Shown piece by piece: positions 34,558 to 46,069 of a DNA stretch of 64,000 bases; position 1 is the stretch's first letter, and the number at the start of each line of letters is the position of its first letter. The notes under the pieces were generated by a model. The model was not told where the DNA came from. It saw only the letters and a list, made by a program, of their open reading frames with translations, and ran no database searches. The stretch is from contig QPMI01000609.1 of NCBI GenBank assembly GCA_004431415.1, positions 124,001 through 188,000 on the forward strand, read 5' to 3'. Source of the DNA: Cyanophora paradoxa. Taxonomy: Eukaryota > Glaucocystophyceae > Cyanophorales > Cyanophoraceae. The position numbers were made by a program, and so were the translations under genes.

Positions 34558-36102
34558 ATGCCAGACCCGATCCACGGCGAGATCGTTTTCGGCCGGCGAC
34601 AGACCCTCGCGTACAAGACGCCCATCGTGCGTACAGCTTCCCGGGAGCCAGCAAGCGCTGCCTCGATCGAGGCTCCGGCCGGCCTGACGACCCCCCGCCA
34701 GGTCCAGCGGCTCCGGGACCTGCAGCAGCTGGGCGGCGCGAGCTACGTGAACTCGACGCTGTGCCACGACCGCCTCCAGCACTCCGTCGGCGTCTCCTTC
34801 CTCGCGAGGAAGGTCGCGAGCGCCCTCCGGAGTGCGCCCCGCGCCCCGCACCGCCCCGTGGCCCGCGCCCGGCCGACCCGCGCATGCCAACCCATTCTTT
34901 AGAGCACTCGGCGGCGGAGTTCGCGGCGTTCGCGGCGCAGGAGCCCTTCTGCATGTCGGCGGACGACCTCGTGGACGTCATCTCCCTCGCCGGCCTCCTC
35001 CACGACCTCGGGCACGCCATGTTCAGGTGAGCGGTTTCAGGTGAGCGGTCTCAGGTGAGCCTAGCGGTTTCTGAGCGGTTTCTGGGGCCAGCCACACCTT
35101 CGAGGGCTTCATGGAGCTCGTGGGCAAGCCGTTCCACCACGAGGAGGTAGCTCGATCGAGCCCGGCCTTAAAGCTCAAGCTTGATGTTAAGCTTAGCTGA
35201 AGCTTACCTAATTCCAAGCCAAGCCAAGCTAAGCCAGCTGCTTCATAGCTAGCTGGAGCTAAGGAAGCTAAATTCAAGTCTAATGCTAAGGAAGCTAAGA
35301 CTTGGAGGCCGAAGCGAAGCAATCTGGCTAAGCCAATTGAGCTCGGCTGAGCCAAGCTGAGTTCTCGTCGGGCGGGCAGGTGTCGATGCGGCTGGTGCAG
35401 GAGCTGCTGGAGGCGCCGGCCTTCGCCCTCGCGCAGCCGGCCATCGACCTCTGCAAGTGCGGCCCGGCGGCTCCGCCCCGCAGCCCCTCTAGGCTCCTCC
35501 TCTTTAGTACCGGTAGCCGCCTAGCAGGGCGGCCCCGCCCCCTCCTACTACTACTACTTCTCCCCCACCTCCAGCGTCCCGCCCCCGCCCCCGCCTCCTC
35601 CGCCTCCTCCTCCGCGCCTCCCCCCTCCCCCCCTCCTCCTCCCCCGCCGACCTCCCGCGCCCCCGCCCCCTCCGGCGCCTCACGGGGCCGGCGCAGGCGG
35701 ATGATCTCGCCCAAGCCGGAGGAGTTCAACGACCCGCGCCTCGAGGCCATCAACGTCACCCCGTGCGCCCCCGCCCGCCTCCAAAGCTAAACCGAAAGCT
35801 AAGCTAGCTAGAGCCTCCTATAAGGCTAAGCGAAATCGCCCCGCGCCCTAAGCCTCGTCTCCGACGCGCCCCGCCCCCGGGCGCAGGTTCGTGCGGACGA
35901 TGGACAAGGACCACTGGATCCTCAACATCGTGCGTACCCCCGCTAAGCGCCCCCCCCCCCCCCTCCTAAGCGCCCCCCCCCTCCCCCCCCGCCCCGCCCC
36001 GCCCCGCCCGTCCCGCCCCCGACGCTTCTGAGACGCTTCTAAGAGCGCACCCCCCTCGCCCAGCTCCGCCGCGCCTGGGAATGCCCCCCGCCCTGACGCT
36101 CC

Positions 36103-36144
<42 letters not shown>

Positions 36145-38517
36145 CCTGCCGCAGGTGAGCGGGACGATCGACGTGGACCGACTGGACTACCTCAACCGCG
36201 ACAAGTTCTACTACACCAGCGAGAAGCCCGTCGACCCCTCCACCATGTCACGGTCCGCCCTCCCTCCCTCCCTCGCCCCTCCGCTTGAGGGCGGACCACG
36301 CCTTTCTAGAGGTGGTTTTAGAGGACAGTAGGCGCAGCCTAGCTGAGCGTAGCTTAGTGCCAATCTGCAGGCCCCTCGAGGGTCCCTACAGGCTCTCCCC
36401 GCTAAGCCTTCCTTCCCCCGCGGCGGGCGCGCAGGCTGCTGAAGTCGGTGCGGGTGGTGCGGGGCCGCCTGGCCTTCCGCGTGGAGTGCGAGGCGGACCT
36501 CGCGAACTGCCTCCTCCCGGGGCGCTCCCGCATGGACGGCTTCTACCGCATCTACAACGACCCCGTCATCAAGGCGCGCCCCGCGAGCCTTCCTGCTCCT
36601 GCCTGCCTGCTAGCCTTCCTTTGCTGACCGTCCGCGGGGCGGGCGCCGGCGCAGGGGGTGGAGTGGATGCTGGGGCACGCGATGCGCCTCGCCGACGACG
36701 CCCTCCAGGTACCCCCTTTCTCCGCCCCCCCCCCCCATCCCTCCCCGTACCCCTCCGTTCGAGCTCGGCTGCAGTTCAGCTTCAAGGCGACGATGGCGGC
36801 GAGCGGCGGCGTCGACCCCGCCTCCTCCTGGCGCGCCCGAAGCTAGCTAGCTAGCCAGCTAGCTTTAAGTGACGCCGGGCCCGGGCCCGGGGCCCGGGGC
36901 GCAGGTTCATGTCGCTGGTGGACTCGAGCCTGAAGCAGGTGCAGTACCTCTCCGACGCCGAGATCGACGCCCGCTGGCCCGGCCGCGAGAGCAAGGTCCG
37001 GCCCCCCTCTTCTTACTCTTAAGCTTAAGCCTCTTCTTGGAGCGCTTAGCGGGCGGCAGGTGGCGGCGGCGCGCCTGCGGGAGGCCCGCGAGCTCCTCCT
37101 GCGCCTTGCCAGCTGCGACCACTACCCGTGCGCGCCCAAACGAATAAAAGGCCAAGAAGAGCTAAGCTTAAGAGAGATAAGCTTAATTAAGCTGGTACTA
37201 AGCCTGAGAAGCCAAGCTGGCTTAGCCAAAAAACTTCAAGGGCTACTGCTAGTCTTAGCCCTTGAAGTGTTTTGGCTAAGCTCAGCTCAGGTACACGGCG
37301 ACGGCGGAGCTGCAGCCGGAGCGGAAGCCCGAGCGGAGGCGGCTGCAGGCGGCCGTCCGCGCGGCGGTCGCCGAGCGCGCGAACCTCAAGCTCCAGCGCC
37401 TGGGCAGGTGTGTATTTGTACGCTTCTTAATCTTGAGCCTAAGCTTAAGTCTATGCGGCCACTGCAGCCGGGAGCGGATCGCGGAGGACCAGCTGGAGGC
37501 GCACATGGCGGTGGTGGGGTACGGCAACGGCGGGCGCTCGCCCCTCGAGGGCCTCGCCTTCTACCGCGAGGACGCGCGCGGGGCCCGCGTCCTCGTACCC
37601 CACGCCCCCGAGGTCCTCCGCGTCCAGGCGAGCCCGAATCGTGCGGGATCAAATCTAACTGGAATCGAATTTGATCCGCGGGCACGCGCGCGCAGGAGCC
37701 CGTGGCATGGGAGTCCCACACGCTGCGGCTCTACGTATCGAGCCCGCGCCCCTCCGACCTCCAGGCGAGGCCCCCGCCCCCTTTCCTTTCCCTATCTATC
37801 TCCTCCCTCTCAGCTTCGGGGCAGGTGCGGGCGGTGCGGGAGGCCTTCGGGGAGGTCCTCAAGTCGGACCCCACCCGCTGGGGCTTCCTCCGCATGGTCG
37901 GCGAGGGCCTCTCCCCGGAAGAACCCCTCGACGCCGAGCCGTCCCAGGCCCCGGCCCAAGCAACGGCTGGGCCGCGCGCCTCCTCGTCCTCGTCCTCCTC
38001 CGCGCGGCCCTCGCCGGCCGGCGCCGCGATCGACCTCTCCAGCGACGACGAGGAGGGGCGCGCGGGGGCGCGCCGCAGCGGCGGCAGCGCGGAGGACGCG
38101 GAGGAGGATGGGGAGGGCGGCTTTGGGGACGAGTTCCCGTGCACGCAGCCGGACCGCTGGCCCGACGAGCTCCTCCCGCCCTCCCAGCAGCCCGAGGAGC
38201 CCGCCTCGGACTACTTCTCGAGCCAGGCCTCCTACTCCTCCGGCTCCGGTTCGGGCTCGGGCCCTGGCCCCAGCTCGCAGCAGCAGCATCAGCCGCAGCA
38301 GCCAGCTGGCGGCCCCGCGCCCCTCCGCCGCACCGCCACCGCGGCGGCGGCGCCGGCCGGCGGGCGCCCCGGCGGGAAGCCGACGGTGCAGACGCGAATG
38401 GAGGACTACGCGGCGGTCAAGCGCAAGCGGGAGCCCTCAGACAAGGAGAAAGAGGCGGCGCCCCGCGGGGCGGGCCCCGCCCCCTCCAAGCGGCCCGCCC
38501 TCGCCGGGGGCCGGTAG
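34558..38517 (+). CDS. SAMHD1-like HD-domain dNTP triphosphohydrolase
   Basis: About 15 exons. The protein starts directly at the HD core (MPDPIHGEIVFGR), with no SAM domain. Key motifs match SAMHD1 in order: VQRLRDLQQLGGASYV; CHDRLQHSVGVSFLA (first metal His); LLHDLGHAMFSHTFEGFM, the HD pair with GHxxFSHxF, read across an intron at 35029; ILNIVSGTIDVDRLDYLNRD (distal Asp); and GFYRIYNDPVIKGVEWMLGH (GC-donor intron at 36574). The family hydrolyses dNTPs to deoxynucleosides and triphosphate and so limits dNTP pools. The last exon adds about 240 residues of low complexity: a Ser run, an acidic block (DLSSDDEEG), TQPDRWPDELLPP and a basic end (KRKREPSDKEKEA), perhaps a nuclear signal. Whether the allosteric nucleotide sites are kept is not judged. 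It lies 350 bp after the RING-YEATS stop. Confidence 0.85.
36104..36143. repeat. C40 homopolymer before a SAMHD1-like exon
   Basis: Forty consecutive C end 12 bp before the GCCGCAG acceptor of the exon that encodes IDVDRLDY. It is the longest homopolymer in the window and fills the polypyrimidine-tract position. Confidence 0.9.
37221..37280. other. 24-bp intronic hairpin in the SAMHD1-like gene
   Basis: Arms 37221-37244 (CTTAGCCAAAAAACTTCAAG, then GGCT) and 37257-37280 pair with one mismatch around a 12-nt loop. It lies within the intron between the CDHYPC exon and the AELQPERKPERRR exon. Confidence 0.75.
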
Positions 38518-38610
38518 GCGGGTGACCGGCCCCATTCTTTGAAGAAGAACAGAGAGGGCGCGTGTACAGATCCTTGGCGCGAGAACGAGCCGGGTGGCAT
38601 GGGGCGGGGA

Positions 38611-38636
38611 GGGGGGGGGGGGGGGGGGGGGGGGGG
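38611..38636. repeat. G26 run between two convergent genes
   Basis: Twenty-six G lie 94 bp after the SAMHD1-like stop and 106 bp before the complement of the cyclo-ligase stop, so within the 3' ends of both transcripts. Confidence 0.9.
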
Positions 38637-38741
38637 CATGGCGCCGACGGGTGTGGGACCGCGCCGTGAACTCGAAGGGTACGGGGCCACGGCCGCGGAG
38701 CCGAAGCTTGGTAATGCCGAGGAAGGGATGGCGGTGGCGGG

Positions 38742-39526
38742 TCATGGGGGCAGGGCGCCGGAGCGCGTGAGGAGGAGGCCGACGGGTACGTCGTGCACGA
38801 GGACGGGTACAGCGTCCACCACCTGACGTCAGCCCGTCAGCCCGGCGCACGGCGGGCGCCGTCATTGCGGGCGGCCGCGGGCCGCACCTGCGCTTCCAGG
38901 CAGACGGCGATGAAGGGCGGAGGGGGCAATCCAGATCGGGCCCTGGCTGCCGCGAGCCCAGCCAGGAACCTGCGCGCGCGAGCGATCAGGTCCAGGGACG
39001 CAGCGGGCGCCGCCGCGCGCCGCACTTGTCGTAGTAGCGCTTCCCATGGCCGAGCCTGCAGCAGGAGCGGTCGAAGGCGAGGCCGGGCACGAGCACGAGG
39101 TCGAGTTCCGCCGCGGCCGCCCGCTCGCCGTCCAGCGGCGGCGTCGGGATGCCCCACGAGTCCCGCGGTAGCGCCTCGTACGCCTCGAGCGACGGGACGC
39201 GCAGCATGGCGATCTCCCCCGCAGCCGCGTCCACGGCTGGCAAGAAAAGCCGCCGCCCGGACGAGAGCGCGTCACGGACCACCGCGTCCAGCGAGAGCTC
39301 CCCGGCCATTGCGGCGTACGCCGCGACGGATCGCGCTGTGGCGTACTGCCGGGCGGTCAGCTGGGCTCCCGCGCGAGCGCTGGGGGCTGGCGGGGCGCGC
39401 CTCGGTTCGTTGCAGGACGAGCTCGCAAACACGCGCGCTCTCCTCCGCGACCCTGGCCGGCTCCAGAGCCGCAACTCGCGCGCGGATCTCGCGCCGCAGC
39501 GCACGCTTAAGCTCCTGCACCGACAT
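38742..39526 (-). CDS. MTHFS: 5-formyltetrahydrofolate cyclo-ligase
   Basis: This enzyme converts 5-formyl-THF to 5,10-methenyl-THF with ATP, feeding the folate one-carbon pool. Four exons: MSVQELKRALRREIRARVAA to QRTE (39526-39411); after a GC-donor intron, LTARQYATARSVAAYAAMAG to RYYDK; then FLAGLAAARARSG to VCLEAQ; and last VVDAVPVLVHDVPVG, stop complement at 38742. Family landmarks are K-LR-IR at the N-terminus, SWGIPTP, DLVLVPGLAFD and the glycine-rich loop, then VPV-HDV near the end. About 200 residues, the usual size. The loop reads SCCRLGHGKRYYDK, where the family has G-RLGRGKGYYD, so the positions Arg to His and Gly to Arg are unusual. No clear targeting peptide. It is head-to-head with the next plus-strand gene. 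Confidence 0.85.
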
Positions 39527-39770
39527 CGGCTCGCCGCCGCAGGCGACGGCTGCCTATTGACTGCAACGGTGCTTCTGGTACGAACTTCTGTGGCGGAAAT
39601 ACTGCAATTGCAAGTGCGTCTGAGCGCCAACGCACCGTACCCCGGCAGCGCGGCTCGAGCGCGAATTCGAAGCACGCGAAGGCACTGCGGTGTCGGGTTT
39701 CGAGCGCAGCAGTAGCGCGGAGTTTGGAGCGTGGAAGTTGAGCGCCCGGCCAGCGTGAATCGGAGGCGAG
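39527..39770. promoter_or_regulatory. Shared head-to-head promoter region (cyclo-ligase / LOTUS-like gene)
   Basis: The 244 bp between divergent start codons hold AATACTGCAATTGCAAGTGC (39598) and GCGCGAATTCGAAGCACGCG (39659), both partly palindromic. No TATA box is seen. The role is inferred from orientation. Confidence 0.4.
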
Positions 39771-42700
39771 ATGGCGAGCCCAGCAGAAGAGCTGGGCCGC
39801 AAGTTTGACACGAAGTTCGACAGAGGCGATGACTGCGTCCAGTTCCGCTCGAGGATGATTGCGGCGCTGCGCGAGCTCGGCCCCGGCACGCACCAGCTCA
39901 GCGCTTTTTCGAAGGCCTGGGAAGGAACGGGCGACATCGCCGACTTCCAGGCGCGTCTCATCGCGAGCTGCTCGCGGCCGGGCGGCTGACGGTCGCCGCG
40001 CAGGTCGAGTTCCTGGATCTGCTTCAAACCCTGACGCCTGGCGCCGAGCCGGTCGAGGAGACCTGCGTGGAGATGGCGCTGCGCGCCTTTGTTCCCGGCT
40101 TCGTCGCGGAGTTCAGCGCGAGTGCTGGAACGATCACGGTCGACGGGCGGATCCAGGAGCTGAGCGACGATGCGGCGCCGCTCGACGCGGCGCGCGCGAA
40201 GGAGCTCGTCGGGCTTCTGTGGCCCAAGCTCGCCGCCAGGCACGGCGGCTCCGTTCCCCTGCGGGCCATGGAGACCGAGTGGCAGCGAGCCTGCGGGAAG
40301 ACATACGCCGAGAGCGCCGCGGGAAGCAGCAGCGCGCCGCCTTCCCTCCGCGAGGCCGTCGACGCGGCTCTGGGCCCGGCAATCCACTCGCAGTCCGCCC
40401 CGGGTGCCGAGGGCGGGTTGGTCTTTCGCGCCGCCCCCAGCGGGGCCGCCGCGCCGGCCCCCGCGGCCTCCGGCGCCCCCGCCGCTGCCGCCGCGCCCGC
40501 AGCGAAGAAGCGCATGCCCCCGCCGCCCGTCGCGACGCCGGCCGTAGCAGCCCCTGTCGCCGCAGCGGCGCCCGCTGCCGCCGAGGTCCCCGCGGCGGCA
40601 GCCCCTGCAGCAGCCGCGGGAGCCAAGCGCTCCCGGCCCGCCATTCCCGCCCCAGCGGCGAAGCCGGCCGCTCCTCCTCCGCCCCCGTCGCCCTCGGCCG
40701 CGGCGGCGGCGAAGCGAATGAAGACGGCACCCGTCGCTCCGGCGGCACCCGCGGCGGCGGCGGCAGCAGCAGCAGCAGCGGCGCCGTCGCCGGCAGACGG
40801 GGCGGGCGCCCCGAAGAAGCGGATCCTGAAGCTGCCCGTCTCGTCGTCGCCCTCTTCGTCGTCCACCCCCGCCCCCACCCCGCGCTCGCCGGCCGCGAAG
40901 CGCCTCCGCCCCACCCCGGCCCCGGCGGCGCCCGCCTCCTCCGCCGCCTCCGCCTCCGGCAGCGGGCGGCCGGACCTCCTGGCGGCCGTCCGCCGGCGCC
41001 TCTTCGAGACGGCCATCGCCGAGTGGCGGGCCCTCCAGCGGCCCGAGTGGGTGCGCCTCGCCCCGCCCCGCCCCGCCCGCGGACCGCGCCTGAGAGACCG
41101 CGGTCCACAGGTGCCCCTCGAGAAGGTGGCCGCACGCTACGCGAAGCTCGTGGGGCACGACCCCCAGCAAGGTGCCCAGCTTTTCTGTCCTTGCTTTGAG
41201 GCGCGCGCGCCTCCTTCCAGGCTGACGGACGGTCCCAGACCTGGGCGAGGGCGCGCCGACCCTCCACCAGTTCGTGCGGCTCCACCTCGAGCGCTTCCTC
41301 GTCCTCAAGCAGGCGCTCTCTCTTGCCTTCTTGACCTCTATCTTCTCCTTCTTCGTTCTTAAAGGCGTGCGCAGACGGGGCGCGGGCTGCCGGCCGCCTC
41401 GTCCTCCTCGGCGCCCGCGGCGGACCACCAGCTCTTCGCCGTCTCGCCCCTGACGGAGGCCTCGCCCGAGGCCTTCCCGGCGCCCCCCGCCGCCCCCACG
41501 CGGAACCGCCTGCTGCTGCGGGTGCTCGGCGTGCTCCGGGACCTTCCGCTGCAGCCGCGGGCGCTCCGGGGCGTGCCAGCGGCAGCCATGGCGTACCAGC
41601 GCGCGTACGGGGCGCCGCTGGCCTCGCACCTGAACGCCCCGCCCGAGGCGGAGGCGGGAGGGATCCTGGAGGCGCTGCGGGAGCTGGCGGGGGCCTACGT
41701 AGAGTTTCCGGCGGCGTCGGCGGCGGCGGGGGCGGCCGGGGCCGACTCGCACGCGCTGGCGCGCTTCAAGGGCAAGCGCGGGGCCGCCGCCGTCGACGAG
41801 CTCGCGAGGCTCGCAGGTCCGCCCCGCCCGCCCGCCCTCCTCCCATCCGCTCGCCCGCTCACCCCGCCCGCCTCGCCTGGTCGCAGCCAAGCACGAGGGC
41901 CTGACGGTCCCCGCCTTCTCTGCCGGCAAGAAGCCTGCGGCGGAGGCGCCGCCGACAACCGTGGCGGCGGCCGCCGCCGCGCCGGCGGGCAGGCGGGGCG
42001 TCGTCTCGCTGGCGGGGATCGCCCGCGGCTCGCCGGGGCCGTCCTCCGCGCCCCTCTCGGTCCGCTCCGCCGCGTCCGCCGGCAAAGCCCCCGCCTCGCC
42101 CGCCAAGCCGGCCGCCGCCGCGAAGCCCAAGGCCGGGCCGCGGCCTCGGCCGCGGCCGCGAAGAAGAAGGAGGCCGGCGCCGGCGCCGGCGCCGGGGGCC
42201 TCGCGGAGCGCCTGAAGGCCAAAGTTGAGGCGAGGCTGGGCGGCCGGGCCGCGCCGCGGGCTGTGGCGGCCCGGGCCGAGACCGGGGACGCGGACGGGGA
42301 CGACGAGGCCCCCGCCCCGCCCCGCGCCCGACCCGCCGCCGCCCCCACCGCGACCCTCGCCACCCTCGCCGCCCGCCGCCTGGCCGGCGCCGCCCCCGCC
42401 GCTCGCGCCTCCCTCCTCCGGCCCGCCTCGGCCGGGTCGCCCCGTGCGCCGCGTGCGCCCCCGCGCCCCGCCCCGCCGCGGCGCCGTTGACGGTCTCGCG
42501 CAGGGGCCATCTCGACCGGTATCGCATCGACGGGCCGCCTCTCGGCGGACATAGCGGCGCGCCTCTCGCGGCCGCTGCCGCTGCCCCTCCGGCGTGCGGC
42601 CGCTGCCGCGCCCTACGAGGAGGAGGATGACGAGGAGGAGGACGGCGATCTTGCGTACGGGGAAGAGGAGGAGGAGGCCTACGAGGACGAGGAGGAGGCG

Positions 42701-44150
42701 GGGGCGCTGCGCCCCGGCGAGGTATCCCCCTTCCGCCCGCGACGAAGTCGAGAAGCTGACGGGCCGGCAGCTCGTCGTCGTGGGCGAGGACGGACAGGAG
42801 TACGTCCTGATGCCCCGCGCCGCCGTCGCCGGCCCCGGCGGCGGCGCCGCCGCCGTCCGCCGCCCCGCGCCGGCTCCGGCCCTCTACGACGAGGAGGAGG
42901 AGGGGTACGGGGACGCCGAGGAGGAGGAGGGGTACGAGGAAGAAGCGGGCGCCTCCTGGCCCCCCGCCCCGCGCCGGGGCCCGGCCCTGGCCGCCCGCGC
43001 GCCCTCCGCCGGCCCGCCTCGGCCCCCGCTCCGGCCCCCGGCCTCTACGTACCCCCGCCGCCCGCCTCTCCTCAGCCTCTTCCTCCGCCCGCCCGCGGCT
43101 CACTGCGACGTCGGCCCTCGCGGCCGCCGCCCGCCGCCGGGCCGTCTCGGCGACTGCAGCGGCGCCCTACCGGCCCCCCGCCGCCCGCGGGGCCGCCGCC
43201 CCCGCCGCCCCGCCACGCCCCGCCGCACCATCCCCGCCCCCGCCCCCGCCCCGCCCCCGCCCCCGGTCCGTGCCGCCTGGCCACGCCCGGCCGTGCACGC
43301 CGCCTGCCCGCTGACGCCCCACGCAGCGGCCAAGGGTCGGGTGTCGGCTCCCGCAGTGACGGAATTGAAAGCGGCCGCCGCGCCGGCCGGCGGGGCGCGC
43401 GCCCGAACCGTCTCACTCGCGCACGTACGCTCGGGCGGGGCGCCCGCGCCGTCGGCCCGGCCCGTCCCTCGCCGGGCCGGCGCGCCGGGGCCGCCGCCGC
43501 CGCCGCCGCCGCCTCGCGGCCGCGCGCGGGGGCGATAAAGCGGACGGACGAGGCGCGCTGCTTCAGGCGGGACCTCTTCGGTGTCCTCGTCCGCCTCTCG
43601 AAGGGCGCCGGCGTGGGGCGGCCCGTACCCTTCCCCGAAATCCGCGCCGGCTTCCAGCAGAAGGAGGGGCGCACCCTCGACGCCGCCGCCGCCGCCCTCA
43701 CCGCCGGCGGCGTCGCGCCCTCCCTCCCCACCCTCCTCAAGACCCTGTACCCCGCCGGGGCCGTCAGTGTGGACGCTCGGGCGGGGACGGCGGCGCTGCA
43801 GACCTTCGTGCTCCCGGACCCGACTTGGACGCAGGGGGGCAGGGCCTCCAGGGTACACGCCCACAACTTTCTCGAGGTGCGCGCGCATGTGTACCCCGGA
43901 CGGGGGCGCGACGGCGAGCGACATCGTTGACGTGTTCCGCGCGCAGGGCCTAGGCGCCGGACTCTTCTTGGCGGGCGGCGAAGCGGAGGCGGAAGCGGAG
44001 GCGGAGGAGGCGGGGGCCGGGGACCTGGAGGGGTACGAGGCGGCCGGGGACGCGTACGGCGATTTCGAAGGGGCGGACGCCGACGGGGCGGACGGGGGGT
44101 TGGAGGGCCCCGCCGGGGGGGGCGAGGAGGCGGTCTTGGAGGAGCACTAG
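39771..44150 (+). CDS. Multi-domain Ala/Pro-rich protein with LOTUS-like helical repeats
   Basis: MASPAEELGRKFDTKFDRGD starts at 39771; a GC-donor intron (39951) joins DIADFQ to VEFLDLLQTLTPG. At least three segments share a helix pattern with a G-x-VPL turn: ELVGLLWPKLAARHGGSVPL (about 40201); ETAIAEWRALQRPEW, then VPLEKVAARYAKLVGHDP, then TLHQFVRLHLERFLVLKQ (41008-41313); and LLLRVLGVLRDLPLQPRALR (41510) ending EALRELAGAYVEFP. A fourth lies at 43560-43780 (DLFGVLVRLSKGAGVG, then TLLKTLYPAGAVSV). This resembles OST-HTH/LOTUS winged helices, which bind RNA or helicases; the match is by pattern only. The linkers are Ala/Pro/Lys-rich with NLS-like KRMK and KKR. Acidic blocks occur at 42610-42720 and in the tail (stop 44150). 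Exon joins between 41.8 and 43.5 kb are uncertain. Confidence 0.55.
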
Positions 44151-46060
44151 TACTGAGCCCGCGTGCAGCCGTGCGCGATGGCCCCGCCTGCGCCTGCGCC
44201 GCGCCGCTGGCCGTCCCCCAGGCCGGGCCCAGCTGGTCCAAGCGCTTCGAAGCTGTGCGCAATGCAAAAAGTTAATGTGCTTGGCATCCGATGGTAAAAA
44301 AGAATCGAACTTCGGAACGCGGCCGTGGAATTGGGGAGCGTACGTAGACAGTACTACTAAGTAGTACTATATAGCTACGATACCACGAGAAGCCGCACGG
44401 CCCGGCGGCCCTGCCAGGCTGATCTAGCCCCGGGCCCCGCGGCCGGCCCCCGCCGGCCCCCCGGCCCGGAGCCCGGGGCCCTGCGTTTTTTTGCAAAAAT
44501 GGACGTCGCATTGATACACCACGGCACATGTATCAATGTTCTACGTGACGTGCCCTTCCGACCGGTCATCTATCTAGCCGAAGATGCTAGCTAGGTGCCG
44601 GCCATGGGTCGCTCAATATGGGAGGTTCGCCTGAGTGGGGGAGCCATGGTTTTCGGTGATAGCCGTAACCAGACCCGCGCGCCCACCCCTTGATCAACTC
44701 CTCCATCCACAGCGAGAATCAGCTCGGGTTGAGCTCGAGTAAAACCCGAGATAGCATTTTACCGAAAGTGCCATGCAAGGATGAGCCCGAAATACCATCT
44801 GAGCTCATCTCGGCAGGCATCTAAGCTTATTTAAGCTTATCTCGCAGGCCTGTGACCGGAGCACCCGTGCACCCGTGCCGCGCACCCACCCGGGTGACCA
44901 GCGAGCAGCCAATCTCGATTGCACTCACTCTCTAGCTAGCTAGCTAGCTATCAGATGCCTATGGTCTCGCTAGCTAGCTAGCTACAGCTACATCGCGCCT
45001 CGTTGACCAACTCTTAGCGCAGCGCAGCGCCATCGCCCACTTGTCCCAGCCGCCGGCGCCGCTCCATGTGCTCCACCACATCCGCGGCGCCTCGTTGCGC
45101 GTGCCGCGGTGCCGCCAGGCGCCTGCACGCGCGAAGTCAAGGCAAGGCGCGGCGCCTAAAGCTCAGCGCGGGACGGGAAGCTATAGGATGGACCGGCCTG
45201 GCGCGCTTGCTAGGAAGCATTGCGCATGCTAGCTAACGTGGCGCAGCCTGGGGCGCGCGCGTACCTGGTGCCAGAGGGACCGCGGAACGCGGAACGCAGG
45301 GAGACCAGGGCTCCTGCACGGAGTAGTCAGATCACTTAGCAAATCCGATGGCAGGACGGTTTCTTGGGCACTTGTTCGAACCTGCCATCGCGTCTCGGTC
45401 CAGAGCGTCGGAATTCGCGTCTCGGTGCTCGGAAGGGTTGCTGTCCGCCCTCAAGAGCTAGTTAGCCAGCGTGGCACCAAGTGGACGGCGGGAGACCGAC
45501 CGCGGCGGGTGTCCGTTGAAGCCGATGAACGGAAGCCGATGAACAAGGACCTGCGCGTGAAGAGGACAAGAATGCGCTACGAGTCGCGGTTCAATGCTGT
45601 TGCTCGGGCGGCGGCCAGCGAGGCCTGCGGGACGAAGACGTTGACGAAGGCTTTTTGGATGTGTACCCTGTCCAATTGCGTACTGGTACCCCGGTCCCGC
45701 AGCTGCATTGCTGCTGCAACCATGTGCAACGGTCCCGCAGCTGCATCCCATCGTGCAGCTGAGCGCGTGCAAGCATACGTGTGCGAGGATGCCAAGGATG
45801 CCAAGAACTGGCGCGGCAACCGATACACAGCCCGAGCAGCTAGCGAGCGAAAAGCTTCGTGCGTGCCAATTCTAATACAATCTCTCGTGTATAAGTCCCC
45901 AGGGCTGAGTACTCCGTGGCGCAGGGCGACTCGGCGACGCAGCGCAGATGCTGACGCAGCGCGATCCATGCGGGGACCCGCCCCTCCGGCAAGCGATATG
46001 AACATTTCGTACCATGCTCAGAAGTTTTCTCATAGACAAGTCATGGGGCCGCCGCATAGG
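44151..46060. other. Intergenic region without a supported gene
   Basis: GCTAGCTAGCTAGC runs lie at 44930-44985. A CCCGGGCC-rich island lies at 44400-44480. GGTCCCGCAGCTGCAT is directly repeated at about 45692 and 45731. Open frames here look like chance in GC-rich DNA. Confidence 0.4.
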
Positions 46061-46069
46061 GCCGAGGCG

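Noticed and set aside
34558-38517. Viral origin of the HD-domain phosphohydrolase
   Set aside because: The gene has many host-type introns and sits between ordinary eukaryotic genes; nothing points to a virus.
39554-42130. An 858-codon minus-strand frame
   Set aside because: It is antisense to the well-supported exons of the LOTUS-like gene and consists of low-complexity Gly/Arg/Ala sequence.
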